A stretch of 64,000 nt of DNA, taken from assembly GCA_032249735.1 (NCBI GenBank), contig JAVVHA010000006.1:27223-91222 (forward strand). The letters are read 5' to 3'. The DNA is from Dehalococcoidia bacterium. Lineage in GTDB: Bacteria > Chloroflexota > Dehalococcoidia > SM23-28-2 > HRBIN24. The notes under the pieces were generated by a model. It had not been told where the DNA came from. It searched no databases and saw only the letters and a list, made by a program, of their open reading frames with translations. The translations under genes were made by a program, and so were the position numbers. Shown here in pieces: positions 57,082 through 64,000 of the stretch (positions within the stretch are counted from its first letter, which is position 1; each line of letters begins with the position of its first letter).

Positions 57082-57988
57082 GGCCTTTCCTCCCAAGGGC
57101 CTTTGCTCGCGTAAGGAGGGCGGCGGCAAGGCGCCGCCCTAGCTCCTCGGCCTCTTCCAAGAGGCCCCACATCTCGTCTCTGACTACCGTTTCCTCGCTG
57201 GGATGGGACAGGAGGCCTCGCAGGCGGAGGCGCCCGCCCTCCAGGGTGGCCAGGGCGGCGGCTGCCCCGTGACACCCCACTCCTAGCTGCGCCTCGAAGG
57301 CCCTCTCGGCAGTAACGCAAGCTCGGGCCTCTTGGTCGTCCACAGCCTGGGCCAGGGCGAGGGCTTCGCTATCGGTGGCGCGCACCTCTATAGCGATGGC
57401 TCCCTGGCCGGCAGCGGGCAACATCTCCTCCGGCGGGAAGAGGTAGCTGGGGAGGATGTGCAGGCGGTCAAGGGCGGCGGCAGCCACCACTACGGCGTCC
57501 ACCTCCCCTGCCTGGGCCTTCCGCACCCTAGTATCGACGTTCCCTCGGATGGGTACCACTTTCAGGTCGGGGCGTAGGAGACGCAGTTGCACCGCCCGCC
57601 GCAGGCTGCTAGTGCCCACTACCGAGCCTGGTGGTAGGTCTCTCCAGCTATGGCCATGGCGGGAGACCAGGGCATCGCGGGGGTCGTCACGGAGGGGAAC
57701 GGCGGCCAGAGTCAGGCCATCGGGCAGGTGGGCAGGCAGGTCCTTGAGGCTGTGGATGGCCAAGTCCACCTCCTCCCTCAGGAGGGCGGCCTCCAGCTCA
57801 GCCACGAAAGCCCCTCTACCTCCCAGGTGGGCCAGAGGGATGTGGCGGGCCCGGTCGCCGGTGGTGCGTACCACTACCAGCTGGTGCCGTAAACCAGGGA
57901 AAGCCCTGCGCAGGGCAGCAAGAGCCAGCTCCGCCTGCCTCAGGGCCAGGCGGGAGCCACGGGTGCCGATGCGCCAGATGCGGTCCAT
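57074..57988 (-). CDS. hemC: Hydroxymethylbilane synthase (porphobilinogen deaminase)
   Basis: A 304-residue enzyme polymerising four porphobilinogens. IGTRGSRLALRQAE opens the first domain; HSLKDLPAHLPDG and VGTSSLRRAVQLRLLRPDL are binding segments; the dipyrromethane cofactor is attached to Cys239 in GVGCHGAAAALA. The ATG at 57988 has AGGGG upstream, while the frame upstream to 58030 overlaps hemA. It lies ten bases past hemA and overlaps cobA-hemD by eight. Confidence 0.97.
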   Translation of the reverse strand: MDRIWRIGTRGSRLALRQAELALAALRRAFPGLRHQLVVVRTTGDRARHIPLAHLGGRGAFVAELEAALLREEVDLAIHSLKDLPAHLPDGLTLAAVPLRDDPRDALVSRHGHSWRDLPPGSVVGTSSLRRAVQLRLLRPDLKVVPIRGNVDTRVRKAQAGEVDAVVVAAAALDRLHILPSYLFPPEEMLPAAGQGAIAIEVRATDSEALALAQAVDDQEARACVTAERAFEAQLGVGCHGAAAALATLEGGRLRLRGLLSHPSEETVVRDEMWGLLEEAEELGRRLAAALLTRAKALGRKGHE

Positions 57989-57998
57989 GCCATGGCCC

Positions 57999-59252
57999 CT
58001 ACCCCTGCCGCTCCTCCCCATCCAGCCCAAAGAGCTCCACCACGGCCGCCGCGGCCTCCGCGTTGCGCTTCAGGTAGCAGATGGGGTGGTGGAGGAGCTT
58101 CTTGGTGATGGCCGTGGCCATAGCCTCCACTCGCTGACGGTCCTGGGGGGAGAGGTGGGGCATGCGCCGCAAGGTGCGCTCTAGCTCCTTCCTGGTGACT
58201 TCCTCCGCCCGATGGCGTAGACGGGCGATGATGGGAGTCACGTCCAGCCTATCGTACCAGGCCAAGAAGCGCTGGACTTCCTCTTCCACTATGGCCTCTG
58301 CCTGCCCCAGCGCCTGCCTATGGCGGCTATCCATCTCCAAGACCTCTTCCAGGTCGTCGATGTCCAGTAGGCGTACCAGGGGGATGTGCGCTACATCAGG
58401 GTGCACGTCCCTAGGAATGGCGATGTCCACAATGAGGAGGGGACGTCGGGGCCGGTGGGCCATGGCCTCCTCCACCAGCCCTTTGTCTATGACGAAGCCA
58501 GGGGCGCTGGTAGCGGTGATCACAACGTCGGCCTGCGCCAAGGCCCCCTTGAGATGGTCCATGGGCACTGCCTCTGCGCCGATGGCCTGGGCCAAGGTTA
58601 GGGCCCGCTCGTAGGTACGGCTGGTGACCAGTACCCTTCCTGCCCCGAAGCCTTTCAGGGTGCGGGCCGTCAGCTTGCCCATGGCTCCTGCGCTCACCAC
58701 CAGGACGGTGGCCCTGCCAAGCCCTCCCAGCACCTTTGTCGCGGCTAGGGCGGCCAATCGGCTCACAGAGCCCGCCCACCGTCCTAGCTCCGTCTCCCTT
58801 CGCACCCGCTTCCCCACAGCCAGGGCGTGATGGAACAGACGCGAGAGCACGCCATCGAGGGATTGGGCCTTGGCGGCCAGGGCCAGGGCCTCCCGCACCT
58901 GGCCCTGGATCTGCGACTCCCCTAGGGCGGGGGAGTCCAGGCCCGCTGCCACCCGGAAGAGGTGGCGCACTGCTTCCTCTTGTTGCCGCATGTAAAAGTG
59001 GGATGGGGGGATCTTCGCCCCTTTTAGGTCCATCAGCAGGTTTGGTAGCTGGTGCCCCACTTCGCGGTGTCTGAGGGAGGTGTAGAGCTCAGTGCGGTAG
59101 CAGGTGGAGAGGATGACCGCCGACCCTATGGCTTCCCTCACCTGTCGTAGGGCGGGGACGACCTGCGATGGGATGAAGGAGAGGCGCTCCCTCTCCTCCA
59201 CGGGAGAGGTGTGGTAGCTTATGCCCACCATCACTAGGACAGGAACGCCCAC
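57999..59252 (-). CDS. hemA: Glutamyl-tRNA reductase
   Basis: A 417-residue NADPH-dependent enzyme that reduces glutamate on tRNA-Glu to glutamate-1-semialdehyde, the committed step of the C5 pathway. The catalytic Cys51 is in ILSTCYRTELY; SPALGESQIQGQVREAL and VSAGAMGKLTARTLKG (NADPH-binding) follow. GTG at 59252 lies one base past the sirC stop and has AAGGACTGAG upstream; an in-frame ATG seven codons later is an alternative. It depends on GltX encoded at 11 kb. Confidence 0.97.
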   Translation of the reverse strand: MGVPVLVMVGISYHTSPVEERERLSFIPSQVVPALRQVREAIGSAVILSTCYRTELYTSLRHREVGHQLPNLLMDLKGAKIPPSHFYMRQQEEAVRHLFRVAAGLDSPALGESQIQGQVREALALAAKAQSLDGVLSRLFHHALAVGKRVRRETELGRWAGSVSRLAALAATKVLGGLGRATVLVVSAGAMGKLTARTLKGFGAGRVLVTSRTYERALTLAQAIGAEAVPMDHLKGALAQADVVITATSAPGFVIDKGLVEEAMAHRPRRPLLIVDIAIPRDVHPDVAHIPLVRLLDIDDLEEVLEMDSRHRQALGQAEAIVEEEVQRFLAWYDRLDVTPIIARLRHRAEEVTRKELERTLRRMPHLSPQDRQRVEAMATAITKKLLHHPICYLKRNAEAAAAVVELFGLDGEERQG

Positions 59253-59253
59253 C

Positions 59254-59895
59254 TCAGTCCTTCCCTTTCTGGCCCAGGAGGGTGGTGAGAAGCCTGGTCC
59301 TAGCCTCCTCTCGCAGGCCGCGCTTGAGCAACTCTAAGAGCTCCCGGTCCAGAGCGCGGTTCCAGGTCTCAGCGTCCACGAAGATGCCTTTTTCGCGCAG
59401 GTGCTGGCGCACCTGCGCAGCCAGCTCCAGCATGGACGCCAACTCATCGCTCAGGAATCGCTCCAACTCCTCCCGCAGCTTTCGTGCCATTGCTGGGCTG
59501 CCACCGCCGGTGGATATGGCCACTGTGATGCCACCCTTGCGGACCACCGCTGGCATAATGAAGTCGCAGTTGGCGGGGTCATCTACGGCGTTGACCCAAA
59601 CGCCCAACTTCCGCCCCTCTTGGGCCACCTGGGCGTTGATGGAGCGGTCATCGGTGGCCACGAAAGCCAAGGCGTAGCCACGTAGGTCACCGGGCATGTA
59701 TGGTCGGGCAAGGTGCCTTATCTTGCCCTCCTGCGCTAGCTGCGCCAGCGTGGGGTGCAGCTCTGGGCTCACCACCGTCACCTGGGCCTCGGCATCTAGC
59801 AGGCCTTGTACCTTGCCTAGGGCCACCTGCCCGCCGCCGATGACCACCACTGGCCGGCCCCGCAGGTCCAGGAAGACGGGATAGTAACGCCGCAC
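59254..59895 (-). CDS. Precorrin-2 dehydrogenase/sirohydrochlorin ferrochelatase (CysG N-terminal/Met8 type)
   Basis: A 213-residue protein that oxidises precorrin-2 and inserts iron or cobalt. The NAD-binding strand is PVVVIGGGQVALGKVQGLL; VWVNAVDDPANCDFIMPAVV and ISTGGGSPAMARKLREE are family hallmarks. It lacks the methyltransferase domain, which is supplied by the CobA half of the fusion. GTG at 59895 has GGGGGTAGAG upstream. It begins 13 bases after the regulator gene. Confidence 0.95.
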   Translation of the reverse strand: MRRYYPVFLDLRGRPVVVIGGGQVALGKVQGLLDAEAQVTVVSPELHPTLAQLAQEGKIRHLARPYMPGDLRGYALAFVATDDRSINAQVAQEGRKLGVWVNAVDDPANCDFIMPAVVRKGGITVAISTGGGSPAMARKLREELERFLSDELASMLELAAQVRQHLREKGIFVDAETWNRALDRELLELLKRGLREEARTRLLTTLLGQKGKD

Positions 59896-59908
59896 CTCTA
59901 CCCCCGCT

Positions 59909-60565
59909 TCAGTCGCTATAGGCCTCGCCTACCGCCAACAAGACCTGGTCGCTGAGGTTGGAGACGAAATCCCATAGCTGGGCTACTTCTTCGCCCCTCA
60001 GGCCATGCCGGTGTGCTAGGTCTGCTGCCGCGTCCTCCAGCCCCTTGCGGAAGAAGACCAGGGCCTCCAAGGCTCCCTTGATGGATAGGCCTGTCTCCTT
60101 CAGCTGGCGAGCGTACTGGACACCTATCTCGCGCCCTTCCCGCACTAGCCTATCGGCTTGCGCCTTGTTGCTCATGTATTGCCCCAGGATCTCCACCAGC
60201 CTGCGGCCCAAGGGCTTTAGGGCCTCCCTGGCCTCCCCAGGTAGCTGCAGATACCACTCGGCGGTGCGGGCCTTTCCACGCTGGAGCCGCCGCCGGATGC
60301 GGCTCAGGGCTAGCTGGCCCAGCTCCTGGGCTGGCGTCTCCCCTTGGCTCACCCTTCCCTCGATAAGGGCCCGCAGGTCCTCCTCGGCGAACCGCCGATG
60401 CCCCCCCAGGGTGCGAAAACACCGCACATACCCGGCATCCGCCCACCGCCGCAGGGTGGACTCGTTTACCCCCAGGAGGCGGCAGGCCTCCCGCAGGGGG
60501 AGCCAGCGGCTGGCCTGTGTCTCCTTGGAACCTTTCCTCCTCTCACGGGTTGCCTTAGTAGCCAT
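59909..60565 (-). CDS. Helix-turn-helix (MerR/excisionase-like) regulator at the head of the haem operon
   Basis: A 218-residue DNA-binding protein. Residues about 20-70 are a winged-helix MerR/excisionase domain (PLREACRLLGVNESTLRRWA, then GGHRRFAEEDLRAL). The remaining 140 residues are helical (LPGEAREALKPLGRRLVEIL, KGALEALVFFRKGLEDAA), resembling RsbRD-type sensory domains, but I cannot name the family. There is no cysteine or obvious cobalamin-binding motif. The ATG at 60565 follows GAGGTTAGCC. Located immediately before sirC with a 13-base gap, it probably regulates the operon and itself. Confidence 0.85.
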   Translation of the reverse strand: MATKATRERRKGSKETQASRWLPLREACRLLGVNESTLRRWADAGYVRCFRTLGGHRRFAEEDLRALIEGRVSQGETPAQELGQLALSRIRRRLQRGKARTAEWYLQLPGEAREALKPLGRRLVEILGQYMSNKAQADRLVREGREIGVQYARQLKETGLSIKGALEALVFFRKGLEDAAADLAHRHGLRGEEVAQLWDFVSNLSDQVLLAVGEAYSD

Positions 60566-61062
60566 GGCTAACCTCACCAATCTTACAAATTTTACTTAGG
60601 CGACACCCTCAATTGGCATGATACGGCCTCCAGTCAGCAACGGTCAAGGTTGTATGGGCTTGTCTTGGAGACCACGACCCGCAGCGGGCGGACGGAGGGC
60701 TGGCGGGCCAGGGTGGTGGCCAGGGCATAGGGCCGGTGAGGCGAGCGCTCCCGGCGAAGCTCCACTATGCGGCTGCCAGTTGCCTCTTTTTTCGCCGTGG
60801 CGAACCAAGCCTATCCCCCAGCCCCTTTCCAAGGCAAACCCAGCTTCTGGAACTCCCGAGGTTGGGTTTTGCCCAACCCCTACTGGCGCAGCAGGCCCGC
60901 ACCTGCCAATGCAAACTCTGCTGATGCTATCAAGTCATTAGTCGAATTTCGTAGGAAGTGGATGCTACGGCACGCCAGCATGCTGTCCTTTCTGCACTAA
61001 AACCTACAACGCGGCCGCATGTCATCGCCAGATGGTTCTCTCCCACGCTCTCGCCTTGCCAG
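60566..61062. other. Intergenic stretch without a supportable gene
   Basis: About 500 bases between the regulator and menG genes. An AT-rich patch at 60588-60604 lies just upstream of the regulator and could be its operator. Short frames on both strands lack ribosome sites and family matches. A minus-strand frame from about 60815 to 60650 reads like coding sequence (GSRIVELRRERSPHRPYAL) but has no start and could be a relic. Confidence 0.5.
60860..60878. repeat. Inverted repeat GGTTGGG / CCCAACC
   Basis: A perfect 7-bp stem with a 5-base loop (TTTTG) at 60860-60878. There is no following T-run on either strand, so a terminator role is doubtful. Confidence 0.4.
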
Positions 61063-61782
61063 CTAGTCGCATCCGTGACCGCGGGGAGAGGGTTTGCGGG
61101 CCAAGTGGAGGGCCACTACGCCCCCTCCCAGCAGGCGCACCTGGACATCCGTCAGGCCTAGGCTCTCCAGAAGGGCGGCCAGCGTCTGGGCGTTGGGAAA
61201 GTCCTGCAGGGAGTCGGCGAGGTAATGGTAGGCCGACATATCGCCGCCGACGAGGCCGGCCAGGAGAGGCACCAGCCGCCGTAGGTAGAAGCGATATAGG
61301 TGGCCGAACGGGCCTTCCGGCGGGTGCGTCATGTCCAGGCAAGCCAGCCGGCCTCCTGGCCTTAAGACGCGGGCCATCTCTGCCAGCCCGGCCGGCAGGT
61401 CCACCAGGTTGCGCAGGATGAAGGCGCTGACCACGCAATCGAACGTGTCGTCGGGGAAGGGAAGGTGTAGGGCATCGCCCAGCGCCCAGGCGATGCCGTC
61501 AAGGCCCCTGGCCTCCGCCTTGCGGCGTGCTTCCGCCAGCATTTGGGGGGCGAAGTCCAACCCGATTACCAGCGGGGCCCCCTGGCGTCGCAGGGCCAGG
61601 GCCAGGTCGCCGGTGCCCGTACCCACGTCCAGGGTCAGCGCTCCCCGCGGTGCGAGGGCGGCCGCCGTCCAGCGTCGCCAGCGCACGTCCTTCCCCAGGC
61701 TCATAAGCCGATTCAACAGGTCATAACGAGGAACAAGCCTATCGAACATGCGGCGTATCTCCGCTGCCCTGTCCACGGACAT
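61063..61782 (-). CDS. Demethylmenaquinone/ubiquinone C-methyltransferase (MenG/UbiE)
   Basis: A 239-residue SAM-dependent methyltransferase of quinone synthesis. Family features: IRRMFDRLVPRYDLLNRLMS at the start, LDVGTGTGDLALAL as SAM motif I, FDCVVSAFILRNLVDLPAGL, and the late YHYLADSLQDFPNAQTLA signature. The presence of menaquinone rather than ubiquinone is assumed from the likely phylum. ATG at 61782 has only a weak ribosome site. It stands alone on the minus strand with long non-coding flanks on both sides. Confidence 0.95.
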   Translation of the reverse strand: MSVDRAAEIRRMFDRLVPRYDLLNRLMSLGKDVRWRRWTAAALAPRGALTLDVGTGTGDLALALRRQGAPLVIGLDFAPQMLAEARRKAEARGLDGIAWALGDALHLPFPDDTFDCVVSAFILRNLVDLPAGLAEMARVLRPGGRLACLDMTHPPEGPFGHLYRFYLRRLVPLLAGLVGGDMSAYHYLADSLQDFPNAQTLAALLESLGLTDVQVRLLGGGVVALHLARKPSPRGHGCD

Positions 61783-62220
61783 CTCAGCGATATCTTATAT
61801 GGCGGGGTCCGGTCACTAAAGTGGTGTAGAGGTTCAGGGCAGGTAGCCAGAGGAGGTGACGGACAGACAAGGGGGAGCAGAGGGAGCAGGCCCGGAAAGA
61901 GGTGCGCGCCCGCATAAGGGAGCGGGTTAAGGGGGTCATCCAGCACGTGATAGCGGGCCATCGGGAGCGGCTACCGCTCAGGAGCGCTGCAGGCGGCGCT
62001 GCCCTATGGCAGTGGGGACCGGGGTGTGGAGCCTGGAGGACGCCCTCACCTAGCCGCACTTCCAGGCCCTCATCACAGCCGAGTGAGCGAGGGGGCTGGG
62101 ACCATTGGGGGCCCGTGCACCACTGTCGGGAGGAAAGGCAGCCGGAGACAGGCTTGCCCCGGGCCCGACCCGCCCGCCGTGCTGCGGGTCCGCCAGCGCG
62201 TCCCGGCGCTGGCTCCCAGC
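61783..62220. other. Intergenic stretch with possible gene relic
   Basis: About 440 bases without a supported gene. A plus-strand frame around 61865-61975 looks coding (EQREQARKEVRARIRERVKG) and then degenerates; it weakly recalls the N-terminus of IS256-type transposases but is too short and broken to call. Confidence 0.4.
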
Positions 62221-62226
62221 TATAAT
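62221..62226 (+). promoter_or_regulatory. Perfect TATAAT box placed for a leaderless HEPN transcript
   Basis: TATAAT ends eight bases before the GTG at 62234, so transcription would start at or beside the start codon. No good -35 is seen 16-18 bases upstream, and no ribosome site precedes the GTG, which fits leaderless translation. Confidence 0.5.
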
Positions 62227-62233
62227 ACAGGTC

Positions 62234-62626
62234 GTGGACAGGAGCCGCGACTGGCTGGACCAGGCCGAGGGCGACCTGGTGCATGCCCAAAGCGACCTGG
62301 AGCGGGGCTTCTACGACTGGGCAGCCTTCTCGGCCCAGCAGGCGGCAGAGAAGGCGGTGAAAGCCGTCTTTCAGCGCCTGGGGGCCGAGGCGTGGGGCCA
62401 CTCGGTGGCTGACCTGCTGGCGGAGCTAGCCGCCCACCGCCCGGTGCCCCCTGAGCTGCAGGATGCCGCCCTGGAGCTGGACAAGGCTTACATACCCGCG
62501 CGCTACCCCAACGCTCATCCATCGGGCTCGCCCCGGCGTCGCTACACCCGGGACGAGGCGGCGAGGCTTGTCCACCACGCGGAGGCCATCTATGAGTTCT
62601 GTTCGCATCTTCTTTCCCAAGCTTGA
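62234..62626 (+). CDS. HEPN domain protein (candidate toxin of a HEPN-MNT pair)
   Basis: A 130-residue all-helical protein matching the HEPN fold: DWLDQAEGDLVHAQSDLERG, AAFSAQQAAEKAVKAVF, AWGHSVADLLAEL, and YIPARYPNAHPSG before a final helix (RDEAARLVHHAEAIYEF). The RNase-type R-x4-6-H motif of active HEPN toxins is not clearly present, so activity is uncertain. The GTG at 62234 is the first start after a TATAAT box. The gene overlaps the MNT gene by 35 bases, as in known HEPN-MNT modules. Confidence 0.85.
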   Translation: MDRSRDWLDQAEGDLVHAQSDLERGFYDWAAFSAQQAAEKAVKAVFQRLGAEAWGHSVADLLAELAAHRPVPPELQDAALELDKAYIPARYPNAHPSGSPRRRYTRDEAARLVHHAEAIYEFCSHLLSQA

Positions 62627-62930
62627 CCGTAAGGAGGTGGTGGCCAGGCTGCAAGAGCGGCTACCCTTGCTGGCTCAGCACCTGGACTTGGCCCTTGTGG
62701 TCCTCTTCGGCTCCTATGCCCATGGCAACTATACCGTGGCGAGCGATATCGACCTGCTGGTGGTCTACCGTGGCCCCGAGAGGCCCGATGCCTTTGCCCT
62801 GGTGAAGCGTCTCCTGGCCCTGCCCCGCTTGGAGCCCCACGTATATAGCGAGGCCGAGTATAGCGCCCTGAAGCCCACCCTCATGGCCATGACGCGGGGC
62901 GGCCTGGTGCTGTGGGGTGACCAGGTGTAA
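62592..62930 (+). CDS. MNT-type minimal nucleotidyltransferase (candidate antitoxin)
   Basis: A 112-residue nucleotidyltransferase-fold protein. The active-site motif is GSYAHGNYTVASDIDLLV with Gly40-Ser41 and metal-binding Asp52 and Asp54; VYSEAEYSAL follows the expected third strand. In characterised type VII systems the MNT protein adenylylates the HEPN toxin, and its motif is GSYARGD-like; here the R is H. The ATG at 62592 lies 35 bases inside the HEPN gene, so translation is linked. Confidence 0.87.
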   Translation: MSSVRIFFPKLDRKEVVARLQERLPLLAQHLDLALVVLFGSYAHGNYTVASDIDLLVVYRGPERPDAFALVKRLLALPRLEPHVYSEAEYSALKPTLMAMTRGGLVLWGDQV

Positions 62931-62964
62931 GGGAGGCGACGCGGGGAGCAGGACCCAGGGCCGC

Positions 62965-63551
62965 GGCCAGGGGCAGGGGTGGCGGGTCCAGCAGAGCGTA
63001 GACGCAACGCTGGGGGCGCGGGCCCAGGCCCTGCCGGAGTTCGTATCGTCCGCCAACCAGGGCACCATGAACAACGTGGCCCTGGGCGGCCGGGACCCCC
63101 TGCGGGGGCGTCCCTTCGCCTACTACGGGACGGTGAGCGGGGGGCCGGAGGCGGCCCCCACCGGCCCGGTTTCTCGGCCGTCCACACCCACGAGCCAAAT
63201 CATGAACACGCCGGTGAAGGCCTTACACATGGCCCAGCCCCTGGCCACCTTGGAGCGCCCGATAGGGCGTGGCTCTGGCCGTGAGGGGCGCCGGCGGATT
63301 GGGGTGGCATGGTGCGCCCCTGGGAGTTGGTGGCTCTCGCCGCGGTGACCATCGTGGCCTAGCGGCGGGCTTCACCGCGTAGAGCCTCTGAGGAGGCGAC
63401 CCCGAGGACCGCGGCCTGCCACCTGCTGACGCTCGCCCATAGGCAGGTCGTTACCCTGCCCGGCTAATGCCGGCTGCCGGCCCAGGCCGGCGAGCGCCCA
63501 GCCATCGAGACGCCCGGGGGCGGCGGCTGGGGGAGCTTTAGTCCTGCCTGA
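62965..63551 (+). pseudogene. Decayed C-terminal part of hydantoinase B/oxoprolinase
   Basis: The reading frame changes repeatedly but family blocks appear in the right order: ATLGARAQALPEF, QGTMNNVALGG, GRPFAYYGTVSGG (frame of 63061), GFSAVHTHEPN (one base back, from 63168), MNTPVKALHMAQPL (frame restored at 63202), GMVRPWELVALAAVTIVA (from 63303, with a TAG at 63360), then GFTA*SL*GGDPE, and at the end AIETPGGGGWG. These match the last third of N-methylhydantoinase B. No full-length frame or partner hyuA gene is present, so it is a relic. Confidence 0.85.
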
Positions 63552-63950
63552 CAGTGGCGTAGGCGTGGCTGGAGGGCTCCACCCGCAGGTCGGGCAGCCA
63601 GGAGAGCCACCGCGGCAGCCACCAGTTCCAGCGCCCTAGCAGCGCCATGCTGGAGGACACCAGCACTGAGCGCACCAGGGTGGCATCCAGCACACCGTCA
63701 CCGCCGCCGAGAAGCCCATCTGCTGGAACATCGCCAGCTCGCCCGAGGCGAAGCCACCAAACACCACCGCCATGCTGAGGGAGGCGCCGGTGATGAGCTT
63801 GCCGGTGGTGCACAGGCCGACGGAGACGGCCACGGCGGTGTCGCCAGTCTCATCGTAGCGCTCGCGGATGCGGCCCAGCAAGAAGACCAGGTAGTCTATG
63901 GACAGCCCGAAGAGTAGCGCGGACAGGAAGATGGGGATCCAGGCCTGGTT
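63538..63950 (-). pseudogene. Frameshifted C-terminal fragment of an MMPL/RND family transporter
   Basis: Read leftward from about 63950: AWIPIFLSALLFGLSIDYLV, then FLLGRIRERYDETGDTAV, TGKLITGASLSMAVVFGGFA and MFQQMGFSAAVTV in one frame, after which the frame changes near 63700 and continues as LDATLVRSVLVSSSMALLG and RWNWWLPRWLSWLPDLRVE. This is the last helix bundle of MMPL/RND permeases. The N-terminal part is missing: homology stops at about 63950 where a different sequence begins. The 3' end overlaps the hydantoinase relic by 14 bases. Confidence 0.8.
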
Positions 63951-64000
63951 GTGTCAAGAAGTTTGTGTAGACCTCTGTGTCCGGGGGGCATAGCGCTCAC
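63948..64000. mobile_element. Possible terminus of an IS256-family insertion sequence
   Basis: The MMPL homology stops abruptly at about 63950 and a sequence beginning TTGTGTCAAGAAGTTTGTG follows. This resembles the terminal repeats of IS256-type elements, which often carry TGTGTCAAGA next to a TTTGTGTA-like run. The transposase would lie beyond the window, so the call rests on this end alone. Confidence 0.4.

Noticed and set aside
60650..61000. Short frames on both strands between the regulator and menG
   Set aside because: No start with a ribosome site, no recognised motif, and competing frames on both strands look equally plausible.
61865..62230. Possible IS256-type transposase N-terminus between menG and the HEPN gene
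   Set aside because: Only a short helical Arg/Glu-rich stretch resembles it, the downstream part is scrambled, and such stretches are common by chance in this composition.
1..64000. CRISPR arrays, rRNA genes, prophage
   Set aside because: No regularly spaced repeats, rRNA sequence, integrase or phage structural genes were seen on reading the window.

Overview
The window is a GC-rich bacterial chromosome segment, densely coded and mostly in short operons with 1 to 16 base overlaps. Gene content suggests a Chloroflexota member, possibly Dehalococcoidia-like: a DUF951 protein, several flavin/F420-type luciferase-like oxidoreductases, type 2 PyrF, a compact C5-pathway haem operon led by a small helix-turn-helix regulator, and SucCD beside a multi-cluster ferredoxin. 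This placement is inference from gene families; no rRNA is present. P450, leucine catabolism, a chlorite-dismutase-family haem protein and copper export point to aerobic, organic-acid or amino-acid-using metabolism.

Layout. 1-8.3 kb: partial metallophosphoesterase, cation efflux, MarC, Lon, Hsp20, GyrA (with an unusual quinolone-determining region) and a C26 amidotransferase. 8.3-15.5 kb: ABC-2 exporter pair, TPR protein, GltX, two glycosyltransferases, a TIGR01777 epimerase-like protein. 15.5-21.1 kb: four-cluster ferredoxin, SucD, SucC and an iron/haem/cobalamin-type importer. 21.3-24.2 kb: a luciferase-like oxidoreductase operon with an unknown protein and OsmC, a GRAM-like protein, and tRNA-Leu(UAA). 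24.2-29.6 kb: a leucine-degradation operon (methylcrotonyl-CoA carboxylase alpha and beta, methylglutaconyl-CoA hydratase, HMG-CoA lyase). 29.6-33.7 kb: a second luciferase-like enzyme and a copper module (CopA, a 62-residue membrane protein and a 51-residue YHS protein). 33.7-40.7 kb: sugar-dehydrogenase-like lipoprotein, MFS exporter, DUF951, PyrF; divergent ComB and CinA; flavin reductase; methyltransferase. 40.7-47.9 kb: complete branched-chain amino acid ABC transporter and another ABC-2 exporter.

48.0-51.3 kb carries the most striking unit: an aldo/keto reductase, a chlorite-dismutase/HemQ-like domain fused to a Rieske [2Fe-2S] domain, and a cytochrome P450, packed as one operon behind a plausible promoter. 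51.3-60.6 kb holds dnaN with a clear promoter, then a haem/sirohaem operon read leftward: regulator, sirC, hemA, hemC, cobA-hemD fusion, hemB, a HAD hydrolase and hemL. The three-gene redox operon lies just beyond dnaN from the haem genes whose product it would need.

60.6-64.0 kb is different in character: gene-poor stretches, menG/ubiE, a HEPN-MNT pair with a TATAAT box placed for a leaderless transcript, a decayed hydantoinase B gene, a frameshifted C-terminal fragment of an MMPL/RND transporter, and at the right edge a sequence resembling the end of an IS256-type insertion sequence. This looks like a decaying accessory island. No CRISPR array, rRNA or prophage was seen.
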